A stretch of 64,000 bases of DNA from Tragulus kanchil (Eukaryota > Chordata > Mammalia > Artiodactyla > Tragulidae): the NCBI GenBank assembly GCA_022376925.1, contig JAIOJX010000003.1, positions 40,037,874 through 40,101,873 on the forward strand, written 5' to 3'. How positions within the stretch are numbered: the stretch's first letter is position 1; each line of letters begins with the position of its first letter. The position numbers were made by a program, and so were the translations under genes. Under the pieces are notes generated by a model. That model was not told the origin of the DNA, ran no database searches, and saw nothing but the letters and a program-made list of their open reading frames with translations. Shown piece by piece: positions 11,182 to 23,735 of this stretch.

Positions 11182-11518
11182 TAAAAAACTGCTTGGATGT
11201 ATATATGAAGTTCTCAGCATAAGGCAAATCGAGTAAACTTTGGCTATCATTACTATCTCTTAATATAATCTCTTCAGTTTGCAGATAACATCTCCAGGTG
11301 CCCGAATGGTGTAGTGATTTGTTCCATGTCATACAAGAGAGTTGCTTATAAGACAGGCCTCTTTCCACTAAATCATGATTAAGAGAGATAAGCCTGCCCT
11401 GTTCTGAATGGCCTTCCTGGAGTTCTACAATCTGGCAGTTTAGGCTTGTGTTAGTGGTCTTGCATATTAACAACTTAAAAATAGATGTAGAATTTAAATG
11501 GAGAAGGAAAAGACAGCA

Positions 11519-12283
11519 ATCTGGCTTCCATTCAGGCCAAATTCTAGCCCTCAAATCTCATTTGACCAAGCAGATATTAACATGTTTCTATTTAAGGTAT
11601 TAAACAGATTGGATTTGAATTTTGGCTCTATCATTTAGAAAAGTGAGAGACTTCTAATTTACTAAGCTTCTCTGTCTCAATGTCCATGTTTTTAATATAT
11701 ATACCTCATATAGATGAAATGTCTGAATTATTTGATATATAAAAAGATTGAAAGAGAGTCTGGCATAGAGTTAAGCACTCCATAAGTGATGGCTATAATA
11801 ATTATCTGCGATACTTTGCTCACTAAACTGCTTTATTTATTTTGAATAACACCTAAATCAGCATCAACATTTCTTTAGAAGTTAGAATGCTACGAAAGGG
11901 AATTTGGTTGACTAGGTACATAAGATACATTCACTTTTCTGTGACCCATCCTGAATTCCCAGTAGAATGAAATTCAAAGAGGCAAAGGAGAAAGTATTAA
12001 AAGGTATACACAGCTTTAAACAAGGACAGTGATCTAGAGGGAGGATATGAAAACAGACAAGAAATGTCAACACAATTTTGAAAGTTGGACAGCAGATAAT
12101 TGAACTGTAATCATTAGAGCAGCAGCATTGAAGCATAACTTCCTATAGTGAGAGCTAATTTTCAGCACAGAATACTAGGAAGCATAAAAAGTTGGAAACA
12201 CCAGTTAGATCTGAAAATGGAGATATGAGATTAGACTCAAAGTTTCCCTAAGGAACATTTCAGTTCTTTCCTTGGTCCCTTGC
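11519..12283. other. Unassigned single-copy stretch
   Basis: One of the few parts not covered by a duplicated block up to 12118. AT-rich, with no repeat or coding signal that I can name. A reverse frame of 74 codons at 11912-12136 has no motif. Confidence 0.5.
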
Positions 12284-12450
12284 GTGCATGTATGCTAAGT
12301 TGCTTCAGTAGTGTCTGACTCTTTGCAACCCTGTGGACCATAGCCCGTCAGGCTCCTCTGCCCATGGGATTCTCCAAGCAAGAATACTGCAGTGGGTTGC
12401 CACAACCTCCTCCAGAAGATCTTCCCAACCCAGGGATACATCTGGGGAAC
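12284..12450 (-). mobile_element. Bov-tA SINE, head truncated
   Basis: Reverse-strand distal part: GTGTCTGACTCTTTGCAACC, GTGGACCATAGCCCGTCAGG, GGCTCCTCTGCCCATGGGAT, CAAGCAAGAATACTGCAGTG, TCTTCCCAACCCAGG. Similarity fades before the tRNA-like head. Confidence 0.88.
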
Positions 12451-12987
12451 CCTCAACATTCTTGCTGCCATAGAGGCTTGAGGAACTAAACCCGTATCTA
12501 TACTTGCAGAAGAGCTCTGGAAACAGCAGAGTCTAAGAATAGGACATCATGAATCTCATAGCTTTCATCAACTGACCCACCAAGCTTACTTTCTCTGCAT
12601 ACATTTAATTAGAGCTTAATTCAGCATCACTCAATGCTCAGAGTTAAAGCTTATATAAATATATCTTGATTCTAAATAATACTCAATTCAAGGTTATGGA
12701 CAGTGAAAGTCTTTTTGGAATACACATGGTTGCTTTTGAGTGGCACTTCTCTGAGGGCCTCAGGCAGCATCCAAGATTCTCCCTCAGCACTGAAAGCATC
12801 TGTATTCTCTAAAAGACAGAGGAAATAGGTTGAGAGAGTGCTGACAGATCTGGTACTGACCTGATGGTCAGAAAAAAAGAGGATAGTTATTCCATGGGAA
12901 ATGGAAATCTCATCAGATTCTACATGGACAGATGTATGGACCCCACTTAAGACGCATGAAAATCACATAGAAATAGGTATATCTCAG

Positions 12988-13256
12988 CTCACAAAGGTCC
13001 ATGTAGTCAAAGCTATGGTTTTCCCAAGAGTCATATACAAAGGTGAGAGTTGAACAGTACAGAAGGCTGAGCATTGAAGAAATGATGCTTTCAAACTGTG
13101 GTACTGGAGAAAACTCTTGAGAGTCCCTTGGACTGCAAGGAAATCAAACCAGTCAATCTTAAGGGAAATCAACCCTGGATATTCATTGGCAGATTAATGC
13201 TGAAGCTACCTGAGCAAAGAGCTGACTACCCTGATTCTGGGAAAGATTGTGGGCTG
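12988..13256 (+). mobile_element. BovB LINE 3' region, cut by tile junction
   Basis: Plus-strand BovB (RTE-type) fragment: ACAAAGGTCCATGTAGTCAA, GCTATGGTTTTCCC, AGAAGGCTGAGCATTGAAGA and GAGAGTCCCTTGGACTGCAA. These encode the region after the reverse transcriptase, in broken frames. It stops at the D6 junction; the complete 3' end is in the second copy. Confidence 0.88.
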
Positions 13257-13429
13257 ACGAGGATGCAGCAGCATTGAAGCATAACTTCCTATAGTGAGAG
13301 CTAATTTTCAGCACAGAATACTAGGAAGCATAAAAAGTTGGAAACACCAGTTAGATCTGAAAATGGAGATATGAGATTAGACTCAAAGTTTCCCTAAGGA
13401 ACATTTCAGTTCTTTCCTTGGTCCCTTGC

Positions 13430-13596
13430 GTGCATGTATGCTAAGTTGCTTCAGTAGTGTCTGACTCTTTGCAACCCTGTGGACCATAGCCCGTCAGGCT
13501 CCTCTGCCCATGGGATTCTCCAAGCAAGAATACTGCAGTGGGTTGCCACAACCTCCTCCAGAAGATCTTCCCAACCCAGGGATACATCTGGGGAAC
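13430..13596 (-). mobile_element. Bov-tA SINE (second copy through D6)
   Basis: Duplicate of 12284-12450 at offset 1146. Confidence 0.88.
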
Positions 13597-14133
13597 CCTC
13601 AACATTCTTGCTGCCATAGAGGCTTGAGGAACTAAACCCGTATCTATACTTGCAGAAGAGCTCTGGAAACAGCAGAGTCTAAGAATAGGACATCATGAAT
13701 CTCATAGCTTTCATCAACTGACCCACCAAGCTTACTTTCTCTGCATACATTTAATTAGAGCTTAATTCAGCATCACTCAATGCTCAGAGTTAAAGCTTAT
13801 ATAAATATATCTTGATTCTAAATAATACTCAATTCAAGGTTATGGACAGTGAAAGTCTTTTTGGAATACACATGGTTGCTTTTGAGTGGCACTTCTCTGA
13901 GGGCCTCAGGCAGCATCCAAGATTCTCCCTCAGCACTGAAAGCATCTGTATTCTCTAAAAGACAGAGGAAATAGGTTGAGAGAGTGCTGACAGATCTGGT
14001 ACTGACCTGATGGTCAGAAAAAAAGAGGATAGTTATTCCATGGGAAATGGAAATCTCATCAGATTCTACATGGACAGATGTATGGACCCCACTTAAGACG
14101 CATGAAAATCACATAGAAATAGGTATATCTCAG

Positions 14134-14572
14134 CTCACAAAGGTCCATGTAGTCAAAGCTATGGTTTTCCCAAGAGTCATATACAAAGGTGAGAGTTGAA
14201 CAGTACAGAAGGCTGAGCATTGAAGAAATGATGCTTTCAAACTGTGGTACTGGAGAAAACTCTTGAGAGTCCCTTGGACTGCAAGGAAATCAAACCAGTC
14301 AATCTTAAGGGAAATCAACCCTGGATATTCATTGGCAGATTAATGCTGAAGCTACCTGAGCAAAGAGCTGACTACCCTGATTCTGGGAAAGATTGTGGGC
14401 TGGAGGAGAAGGGGGATGACAGAGGATGAGATGGTTGGAGGGCCTCACTAACTCAGTGGACATGAACAAACTCAAGGACACCTAATAGTGAAGGACAAGG
14501 AAGCCTGATGTACTGCTGTCCATAAGGTTGCAAAGAATCGAATCTGACTTAGTGACTCAACAAAAACAACTC
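14134..14572 (+). mobile_element. BovB LINE 3' end
   Basis: Second copy of 12988-13256, continuing through GAGAAGGGGGATGACAGAGG, TGAGATGGTTGGAGGGC, AGTGGACATGAAC and the terminal GACTTAGTGACTCAACAAAA. It is a 5'-truncated, decayed insertion. Confidence 0.9.
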
Positions 14573-17056
14573 ACTCTTACCTTCCTTGCCAATTACATGG
14601 TATTATATGCACCTACAAAGACTAAGTCATCTCTGAGCCATAAAGCATGAGCAGGGAGAAGCCTTGATTTAACTGAACTTAAACCTGAATAACTGAAAAG
14701 ACAAATTAGAATTCGTTCACCAAAGTAAGGTTTCTGCCTTTGGAGAAAAAAAAAATAAAACAGGGATTTGAGATGGAAAAGTAAATGAAGTTATATTTTT
14801 GGCAAAGTTGGATTTCTTTTTACTGGAAAATTCATAAACACTGACCTTGTAACTCTTCTACTAGACTATTCCTGGAACCCATTCCACCAGAGTTGCATTG
14901 TGTATCATTTCTCCTCTCACTGTATTTTCTCTTTGATGACTTACGTTTTTATACAATATTAAGTCCACCTCTGAGGAGATGAATCTAAAATCTTCAAGTT
15001 TAATCTCCACTTTCCCTTAAATTCCAGTCTAATTCCCATACAGTTTCTATACTCACTTGAAACTCTCTAAATATGCCAAGTTTCTTTTCCTGTCTTGGTT
15101 GTTTATGCTGGACCTACATATTCATCCCAGCCATCTGAGACTAAATTACAGTATTTTCCCCAGAACTGCTTCCTCTTCACTGTTGGCTCACATGTGCTGA
15201 CTTTGTCTCTCCAGAACCCAGGCTTCTGACTTATACTCTGAATTTGGCACCTTCTTCTGGCACTTTAACCTCTGAACTTCCATGCTGTACCCTTAGCTCC
15301 GGCATAATTATCAGCTTCTCTGGCTCTCTCGGGTTTGTACTACCCCATGACGACAAGGACAGTCTTTGCTCTCCCTTCCAGTCCCAGGTATCAGCCAAGA
15401 GGTGGTAAATCCTGTCCTTCATAGCCTCCTACTCTGTCATCCTCCTAGGTTCCCCATCTTGGAATACTCTTCAGAAACTTTCTCCTCAAAAATTTCTGAG
15501 TGTCCTTCCTCTCTCTTATGCAGTGCCTATTTATGTGTGCTAAATTGATTCAGTCAAATCCAACTCTTTTTTTTTTTTCATGAGTTAATATTTTTAATGA
15601 AATGCCAGTTTTTCCTTATTTAATGAAATTTGTGCTAAATTTTGATTCAGTCAAAAATGAAAAACAAAAACATGGTATTATATGCACCTACAAAGACTAA
15701 GTCATCTCTGAGCCATAAAGCATGAGCAGGGAGAAGCCTTGATTTAACTGAACTTAAACCTGAATAACTGAAAAGACAAATTAGAATTCGTTCACCAAAG
15801 TAAGGTTTCTGCCTTTGGAGAAAAAAAAAATAAAACAGGGATTTGAGATGGAAAAGTAAATGAAGTTATATTTTTGGCAAAGTTGGATTTCTTTTTACTG
15901 GAAAATTCATAAACACTGACCTTGTAACTCTTCTACTAGACTATTCCTGGAACCCATTCCACCAGAGTTGCATTGTGTATCATTTCTCCTCTCACTGTAT
16001 TTTCTCTTTGATGACTTACGTTTTTATACAATATTAAGTCCACCTCTGAGGAGATGAATCTAAAATCTTCAAGTTTAATCTCCACTTTCCCTTAAATTCC
16101 AGTCTAATTCCCATACAGTTTCTATACTCACTTGAAACTCTCTAAATATGCCAAGTTTCTTTTCCTGTCTTGGTTGTTTATGCTGGACCTACATATTCAT
16201 CCCAGCCATCTGAGACTAAATTACAGTATTTTCCCCAGAACTGCTTCCTCTTCACTGTTGGCTCACATGTGCTGACTTTGTCTCTCCAGAACCCAGGCTT
16301 CTGACTTATACTCTGAATTTGGCACCTTCTTCTGGCACTTTAACCTCTGAACTTCCATGCTGTACCCTTAGCTCCGGCATAATTATCAGCTTCTCTGGCT
16401 CTCTCGGGTTTGTACTACCCCATGACGACAAGGACAGTCTTTGCTCTCCCTTCCAGTCCCAGGTATCAGCCAAGAGGTGGTAAATCCTGTCCTTCATAGC
16501 CTCCTACTCTGTCATCCTCCTAGGTTCCCCATCTTGGAATACTCTTCAGAAACTTTCTCCTCAAAAATTTCTGAGTGTCCTTCCTCTCTCTTATGCAGTG
16601 CCTATTTATGTGTGCTAAATTGATTCAGTCAAATCCAACTCTTTTTTTTTTTTTTTTTTTCATGAGTTAATATTTTTTAATGAAATGCCAGTTTATTTCT
16701 CAGCCTTAAAATTATAGACTTAGAAAATAAGTTGGACTAAATGACCTAACATTTTTAAAAGATTGTTTTACCGTTGAAGTTAATTTTACTGAGTTTGGCC
16801 TGTTAGGATAAATGCAGGAATTTAATCAATTGTTTGACAACAGGATTAGAATCATAAAGGCCACTATACAACTGAATACAGCTTTAAAAAAATGACTCAT
16901 TTTTATGTTTGACAGAGAAATTTTATGTGTTGGACTTTGGTATTATGAAGTTGCTTCTGTACCAATTTTTTTTTAAATTAAAACAGTTGATTTGTAATAT
17001 TGTTTTTTTTTTTTTTTAAACCTTTATTTTACTTTTAACTTTTACAGAGTTTTGTT
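14573..17056. other. Unassigned DNA covered by D7 and the start of D8
   Basis: No recognisable repeat except homopolymer T-runs (15567, 16643, 17005). The reverse 63-codon frame at 15231-15422 and its copy at 16306-16497 have no motif. Confidence 0.5.
14595..16694. repeat. Tandem duplication D7 (period about 1075)
   Basis: Positions 14595-15611 recur at 15670-16694. The T-run near 16642 is longer in the second copy. The 58-base filler at 15612-15669 is a degraded echo of the adjacent 15535-15610, repeating its TGTGCTAAAT and GATTCAGTCAA words with errors. Confidence 0.96.
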
Positions 17057-18765
17057 GTCAAATCCAACTCTTTGCGACCCAATGGAATGTAGCCCGCAGG
17101 CTTCTTTGTCCTTTGTGTTCTCCAGTTCAGTAGCTCAATTGTGTCTGATTCTTTTTGACCACATGGACTGCTGCATACCAGGCTTCCTGTCCTTCAGCAT
17201 CTCCCAGAGCTTGTTCAAATTCATATCCATTGACTGAGTGATGCCAACCATTTCTTCTGTAGTCCCTTTTCCTTCTGCCTTCTATTTTTCCCAGAACCAG
17301 AGTATTTTCCAATGAGTTGTGTCTATGCATCAGGTGGCCAAAGTATTGTAGCTTCAGCTTCAGCGTCAGTCCTTCCAATGAATGCTCAGGGTTGATTTGC
17401 CTTAGGATTAACTGGTTTGATCTCCTTGCAGTCCATGGGACTCTCATGAGCCTTCTCCAATACCACAGTTCAAAGACATCAATTCTTTGGTGCTCAGCCT
17501 TCTTTATAGACCAACTCTTACATCCATACATGACAACTGGAAAAACCATAGCTTTGACGATATGGACTTTTGTTGGCAAAGGGATGGATGTCTCCGCTTT
17601 TAAATATGCTGTACATGCTTGTCATAGCTTTTCTTCCAAGGGATAGGCATCTTTGGACTTCACGGCTGAAAACAGCATTTGCAATGATTTATGTGTGCTA
17701 AATTGATTCAGTCAAATCCAACTCTTTTTTTTTTTTTCATGAGTTAATATTTTTTAATGAAATGCCAGTTTATTTCTCAGCCTTAAAATTATAGACTTAG
17801 AAAATAAGTTGGACTAAATGACCTAACATTTTAAAGATTGTTTTACCGTTGAAGTTAATTTTACTGAGTTTGGCCTGTTAGGATAAATGCAGGAATTTAA
17901 TCAATTGTTTGACAACAGGATTAGAATCATAAAGGCCACTATACAACTGAATACAGCTTTAAAAAAATGACTCATTTTTATGTTTGACAGAGAAATTTTA
18001 TGTGTTGGACTTTGGTATTATGAAGTTGCTTCTGTACCAATTTTTTTTTAAATTAAAACAGTTGATTTGTAATATTGTTTTTTTTTTTTTTTAAACCTTT
18101 ATTTTACTTTTAACTTTTACAGAGTTTTGTTGTCAAATCCAACTCTTTGCGACCCAATGGAATGTAGCCCGCAGGCTTCTCTGTCCTTGGGGTTCTCCAG
18201 TTCAGTAGCTCAATTGTGTCTGATTCTTTTTGACCACATGGACTGCTGCATACCAGGCTTCCTGTCCTTCAGCATCTCCCAGAGCTTGTTCAAATTCATA
18301 TCCATTGACTGAGTGATGCCAACCATTTCTTCTGTAGTCCCTTTTCCTTCTGCCTTCTATTTTTCCCAGAACCAGAGTATTTTCCAATGAGTTGTGTCTA
18401 TGCATCAGGTGGCCAAAGTATTGTAGCTTCAGCTTCAGCGTCAGTCCTTCCAATGAATGCTCAGGGTTGATTTGCCTTAGGATTAACTGGTTTGATCTCC
18501 TTGCAGTCCATGGGACTCTCATGAGCCTTCTCCAATACCACAGTTCAAAGACATCAATTCTTTGGTGCTCAGCCTTCTTTATAGACCAACTCTTACATCC
18601 ATACATGACAACTGGAAAAACCATAGCTTTGACGATATGGACTTTTGTTGGCAAAGGGATGGATGTCTCCGCTTTTAAATATGCTGTACATGCTTGTCAT
18701 AGCTTTTCTTCCAAGGGATAGGCATCTTTGGACTTCACGGCTGAAATCAGCATTTGCAATGATTT
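16604..18765. repeat. Tandem duplication D8 (period about 1080)
   Basis: Positions 16604-17690 recur at 17687-18765, sharing ATTT at the junction. The offset drifts from 1083 to 1075 through homopolymer differences. A few substitutions cluster near 17100-17125 versus 18178-18200. The block holds the 3' half of a minus-strand BovB. Confidence 0.96.
17057..17690 (-). mobile_element. BovB LINE 3' part with 150-codon open frame
   Basis: Reverse-strand BovB. The frame at 17127-17579 (150 residues) is the conserved stretch after the RTE reverse transcriptase domain. It begins MPTKVHIVKAMVFPVVMYGC, has the GCKSW and RRLMRVPWTARRSN motifs at residues 19-23 and 42-55, and later LGKIEGRRKRDYRRNGWH. 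It is only the end of ORF2, so there is no functional enzyme. Cut at the D8 junction. Confidence 0.92.
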
Positions 18766-18840
18766 TGGAGCCCAAGAAAATAGTCTGTCACTGTTTCCCC
18801 ATCTATTTGACATGAATTCATGGGACCTTCATGTGATGTA
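18132..18840 (-). mobile_element. BovB LINE 3' part (second copy, longer)
   Basis: Duplicate of 17057-17690 at offset 1075. It extends further into the element (GATTTTGGAGCCCAAGAAAA, CTGTTTCCCCATCTATTTGA). The 150-codon frame recurs at 18202-18654 unchanged. Confidence 0.92.
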
Positions 18841-19533
18841 GTCTATAAGAACGGTTAAAGTGAGCATGAGTAATTTCTCTTAAACACAGATTATTATATT
18901 TTAAAGTATCACTCGGAAAGTACAATTGCTTTAGCTACGTATTAACTATTTGCAATGCATTTATTAGATAACTTCTGTGTTAGGTGAGCATTAGAATGTG
19001 ACTTCAATTCAGTCAAAAACTTCACCCATCTCTAAATAAGTGCCACAAGGCATAAAATGTGCATGACACATCTTATTCTGTATTCTCAAGGGAGATATCA
19101 CTGAACTGGCTCTTTTGTAGTTCTCACTTTCTGATGATAGAATAAATTATATCTGAGAATAATGGCAAGGATATCACAAATGAATCCAAGAGAGTTCATT
19201 CAAACAAAAGGAGGAAGGTAGAAGTTACAGTGGCTTTTTATTATCAAAGGGTTTTCTGACCCCTCCTTCACTCAGGCTTTTCTGAATGAACCAGGAGAGC
19301 CTGCCTCCGCTAATCACTTTGCTGTGACCTCTCTCTCTCTGGTCTCATCTGGAGTAGAATTATGAGTTGCCTCTGCTCTGCACAGGGCTAGTGTCCTCAT
19401 CATTTGTACCCTGAAATCCAGTGAAGATTCAATTAGTGCTGATGAAGTAAGACCCCATGGTGCCCGCTGCTCTCTGTGTAGGTAGAGGATTAGAAAAGAA
19501 ATAAAAGATGATTACAGTTGAGGAAATGCAGGT
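18841..19533. other. Unassigned stretch within D9
   Basis: No named repeat or coding signal. It recurs at 19934-20630. Confidence 0.5.
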
Positions 19534-19933
19534 TCAGTCCTTACAATGAATGCTCAGGGTTGATTTGCCTTAGGATTAACTGGTTTGATCTCCTTGCAGT
19601 CCATGGGACTCTCATGAGCCTTCTCCAATACCACAGTTCAAAGACATCAATTCTTTGGTGCTCAGCCTTCTTTATAGACCAACTCTTACATCCATACATG
19701 ACAACTGGAAAAACCATAGCTTTGACGATATGGACTTTTGTTGGCAAAGGGATGGATGTCTCCGCTTTTAAATATGCTGTACATGCTTGTCATAGCTTTT
19801 CTTCCAAGGGATAGGCATCTTTGGACTTCACGGCTGAAATCAGCATTTGCAATGATTTTGGAGCCCAAGAAAATAGTCTGTCACTGTTTCCCCATCTATT
19901 TGACATGAATTCATGGGACCTTCATGTGATGTA
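19534..19933 (-). mobile_element. BovB fragment (third copy through D9)
   Basis: Starts in mid-element at the tile junction, so its BovB frame (19541-19747) is shorter than in the other copies. Not an independent insertion. Confidence 0.92.
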
Positions 19934-22366
19934 GTCTATAAGAACGGTTAAAGTGAGCATGAGTAATTTCTCTTAAACACAGATTATTATATTTTAAAGT
20001 ATCACTCGGAAAGTACAATTGCTTTAGCTACGTATTAACTATTTGCAATGCATTTATTAGATAACTTCTGTGTTAGGTGAGCATTAGAATGTGACTTCAA
20101 TTCAGTCAAAAACTTCACCCATCTCTAAATAAGTGCCACAAGGCATAAAATGTGCATGACACATCTTATTCTGTATTCTCAAGGGAGATATCACTGAACT
20201 GGCTCTTTTGTAGTTCTCACTTTCTGATGATAGAATAAATTATATCTGAGAATAATGGCAAGGATATCACAAATGAATCCAAGAGAGTTCATTCAAACAA
20301 AAGGAGGAAGGTAGAAGTTACAGTGGCTTTTTATTATCAAAGGGTTTTCTGACCCCTCCTTCACTCAGGCTTTTCTGAATGAACCAGGAGAGCCTGCCTC
20401 CGCTAATCACTTTGCTGTGACCTCTCTCTCTCTGGTCTCATCTGGAGTAGAATTATGAGTTGCCTCTGCTCTGCACAGGGCTAGTGTCCTCATCATTTGT
20501 ACCCTGAAATCCAGTGAAGATTCAATTAGTGCTGATGAAGTAAGACCCCATGGTGCCCGCTGCTCTCTGTGTAGGTAGAGGATTAGAAAAGAAATAAAAA
20601 GATGATTACAGTTGAGGAAATGCAGGTTCAGACTTCCTACATCGAAATAATAGTTATGGAAATCTCTTGCCTGATTGTCTATATTGTGTCTAGGTTTAAT
20701 TCCACTAAAAATCCACAACCCTTAAATGCTATGTGTGAAACACTCTTCCTGGAAATATACTATACAATAAGAAGAGAATGACAGACACATCAAATTCCCA
20801 TCCGCAAAAATCTTCATTCTACTGAAGGAGATAAATATGAAATCAAGGGGGCTGTAGAACTTGGCAGAACAACAAATGCTCTGAGTGGTGTGGAAATTCT
20901 GTAGGAGGCAACAGTGGCATTCTGTGTGCTTTAGGGGGTTAAGATTAGGGGAGGTTTTACTGAGGAGTTGGTGTTTAAATAGCATTGTAACTAATTGGTT
21001 AAAAAAATAAAAATTCAAGAATTGGATGGAAGGCATTGGCCTTGGGAGTTCTGAAACAGTTTCCAAGCAAAGGAGATATCGTGGGAACAACAAAACAAAA
21101 GAGAGATGTTTAAACAGTTATCTCTCTTCAAGTAATGAAGGAAAAAATGATAAATGAATTCTATAAATCTTTTCCATCTGTTTTCCAGGAAGAATTGAGC
21201 TTGCTATCCTGAAGGTATATAAGACATTATTCTCTTCTCCTATGAAAACAAAATGTATGTTGATATGCCCCCATTATTATGTGAAAATTCAGACTAAATT
21301 GTTCGTTGTCAAGTCATAAAGTAGAGAAGATACTTTTCTCTTTTCAAATCTGAAAAGCAATGTTTTAATAATAAGTACTGGATGGATAAGACATTTGGTA
21401 CTAATAAACCCAGTGTGTCTATGAATTCCAAAAATGCCTAAGTTCTCTTTGCTTCTGGTGGAATAGTCGAGGTGGGATGCAGCATGTAAAAGATCATGCA
21501 GTCACTGAACATCTGGGCTGAGAAACTTTTGATATGAAGCAAATAAGCCAAAACACATGTACTTTCCAGCTGTTAGCATTTGAAGCAGATTAGCACTCAC
21601 ATATCTGATTTGTATGGAAGACAAGAATTTCCTTAATGTAAGCTCAGACATTCATGACTCCATGTTGGTACTATAAGTTCTTCTAGTTATGTAGTGGCAT
21701 CTTTTCTATATTTGGAAAATGTAAAAGCTTATGAAAGATTCAGGTTTGAATTCAAAAACTATTTGAATTCATTTTAGATTTCTCAGAATCTGATTATGTC
21801 AGACGTAAATACAACCACAAATATGACTAAGTCTTAAAACTTCCATACGTCAAATCCTTTAGAATAGTTTATTTGAAAGAATTTATCAAGTTCAAGTTTT
21901 CAGAAAAGTCGATAATTATATGAAGAGTGGGGTAGAACAGAAAAATGCATACACATCACTAGTATTTCCTTAAAAAAGAAAGAAAGATGCTAACATTGAA
22001 CACTGGGATATTTCTATAAACGTCTGACCCCCTTAAAGTCTGAGCAAATCCACACTGAAATGATACAGAAATATATGCAGGCCTGGTTTCATACAGACAT
22101 GCCTGAACATAACTTCTAAATAAATTCAGTGGAGTTATTTAAGTCATGATTCTTTGAAAGATAATATGATACAGTATCTCTCAACAAAGGGGAGAGGCAT
22201 TAGGAGGACTAGAAATAAGACAACCAGACATTTTCCCCAGTGACTGGACAAGTTTCTAAAACCCTTCCAGGATCGGTTTGCTCTAGCACAGATTTCAACA
22301 AGGTTAAATGAAGTAAAATAGATACTGTATTAATTTCACAGATAGCACATAGTAGGGACTCAATCA
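19934..22366. other. Unassigned DNA, single copy at 20632-21300
   Basis: Includes a stretch outside the duplicated blocks. Reverse frames of 103 (20407-20718) and 123 codons (20722-21093) have no signal peptide, domain or codon pattern that I can recognise, and no supporting gene context. I do not call a gene. Confidence 0.5.
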
Positions 22367-22388
22367 GGGCTTCCCAAGTGGATCAGTG
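22367..22388 (+). mobile_element. Bov-tA SINE head, cut by tile junction
   Basis: Only the first 22 bases (GGGCTTCCCAAGTGGATCAG) remain before the D10 junction. Confidence 0.8.
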
Positions 22389-23504
22389 CTGAAGACAAAA
22401 TTTGTACCCCATGTGAAAATTTCCCAAAACTAAATTTGTTCGTTGTCAAGTCATAAAGTAGAGAAGATACTTTTCTCTTTTCAAATCTGAAAAGCAATGT
22501 TTTAATAATAAGTACTGGATGGATAAGACATTTGGTACTAATAAACCCAGTGTGTCTATGAATTCCAAAAATGCCTAAGTTCTCTTTGCTTCTGGTGGAA
22601 TAGTCGAGGTGGGATGCAGCATGTAAAAAGATCATGCAGTCACTGAACATCTGGGCTGAGAAACTTTTGATATGAAGCAAATAAGCCAAAACACATGTAC
22701 TTTCCAGCTGTTAGCATTTGAAGCAGATTAGCACTCACATATCTGATTTGTATGGAAGACAAGAATTTCCTTAATGTAAGCTCAGACATTCATGACTCCA
22801 TGTTGGTACTATAAGTTCTTCTAGTTATGTAGTGGCATCTTTTCTATATTTGGAAAATGTAAAAGCTTATGAAAGATTCAGGTTTGAATTCAAAAACTAT
22901 TTGAATTCATTTTAGATTTCTCAGAATCTGATTATGTCAGACGTAAATACAACCACAAATATGACTAAGTCTTAAAACTTCCATACGTCAAATCCTTTAG
23001 AATAGTTTATTTGAAAGAATTTATCAAGTTCAAGTTTTCAGAAAAGTCGATAATTATATGAAGAGTGGGGTAGAACAGAAAAATGCATACACATCACTAG
23101 TATTTCCTTAAAAAAGAAAGAAAGATGCTAACATTGAACACTGGGATATTTCTATAAACGTCTGACCCCCTTAAAGTCTGAGCAAATCCACACTGAAATG
23201 ATACAGAAATATATGCAGGCCTGGTTTCATACAGACATGCCTGAACATAACTTCTAAATAAATTCAGTGGAGTTATTTAAGTCATGATTCTTTGAAAGAT
23301 AATATGATACAGTATCTCTCAACAAAGGGGAGAGGCATTAGGAGGACTAGAAATAAGACAACCAGACATTTTCCCCAGTGACTGGACAAGTTTCTAAAAC
23401 CCTTCCAGGATCGGTTTGCTCTAGCACAGATTTCAACAAGGTTAAATGAAGTAAAATAGATACTGTATTAATTTCACAGATAGCACATAGTAGGGACTCA
23501 ATCA
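22389..23504. other. Unassigned DNA, second copy of 21301-22366
   Basis: Duplicated part of D10. The first 49 bases are corrupted. No repeat family or exon is recognised. Confidence 0.5.
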
Positions 23505-23735
23505 GGGCTTCCCAAGTGGATCAGTGGTAAAGAATCTGCCTGCCAATGTAGGAGACATAAGAGATGATGGTTTGATACCTGGGTTGGGAAGATCCCCAGG
23601 AGCAAGGCATAGAAATCTACTCCAGTATTCTTGTCTGGAGATGCCCATGGACACAAGAGCCTGATGGGCTATAGTCTATGAGGTCATAAAAGAGTTGGAC
23701 ATAACTTAGTGACTAAACAACCACAGCAACAAGAG
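23505..23735 (+). mobile_element. Bov-tA SINE
   Basis: Full length: head GGGCTTCCCAAGTGGATCAG, GTGGTAAAGAATCTGCCTGC, B box GGTTTGATACCTGGG, GGGAAGATCCCCAGGAG, then CCAGTATTCTTGTCTGGAG. Tail ACTAAACAACCACAGCAACA. Confidence 0.93.

Larger units (their letters stand above)
9138..11518. repeat. Tandem duplication D5 (period about 1195)
   Basis: Positions 9138-10321 recur at 10329-11518 (offset 1194 rising to 1197 through small indels in the AT tract and an extra GA near 11385). Seven bases of filler separate them. The block contains a Bov-tA SINE and an AT-rich tract. The sequence at 7971-8328 belongs to the same family, so that part exists three times. Confidence 0.96.
12119..14402. repeat. Tandem duplication D6 (period 1146)
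   Basis: Positions 12119-13256 recur at 13265-14402 with a constant offset of 1146. Eight bases of filler (13257-13264) sit at the junction and cut the first copy of a BovB element; the second copy runs on to the BovB 3' end. Confidence 0.97.
18441..20631. repeat. Tandem duplication D9 (period 1093)
   Basis: Positions 18441-19537 recur at 19534-20631 with TCAG shared at the junction. One substitution lies near the start of the second copy and one A-run is a base longer. With D8, the BovB internal segment appears three times (17368, 18443 and 19536 onwards). Confidence 0.96.
21301..23526. repeat. Tandem duplication D10 (period 1137)
   Basis: Positions 21301-22388 recur at 22438-23526. The 49 bases at 22389-22437 look like a corrupted version of 21241-21300: CCCC, GTGAAAATT and ACTAAATT occur in the same order with indels. 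The true second tile therefore probably starts near 22390 with low-quality bases. Confidence 0.95.

Noticed and set aside
17127..17579. 150-codon open frame as a gene (also 18202-18654)
   Set aside because: Its protein is the C-terminal part of BovB ORF2. It lacks the reverse transcriptase core and is a retroposon remnant.
20722..21093. 123-codon reverse frame in single-copy DNA
   Set aside because: No recognisable domain, no splice-site context that I can defend, low-complexity residue use. Likely chance.
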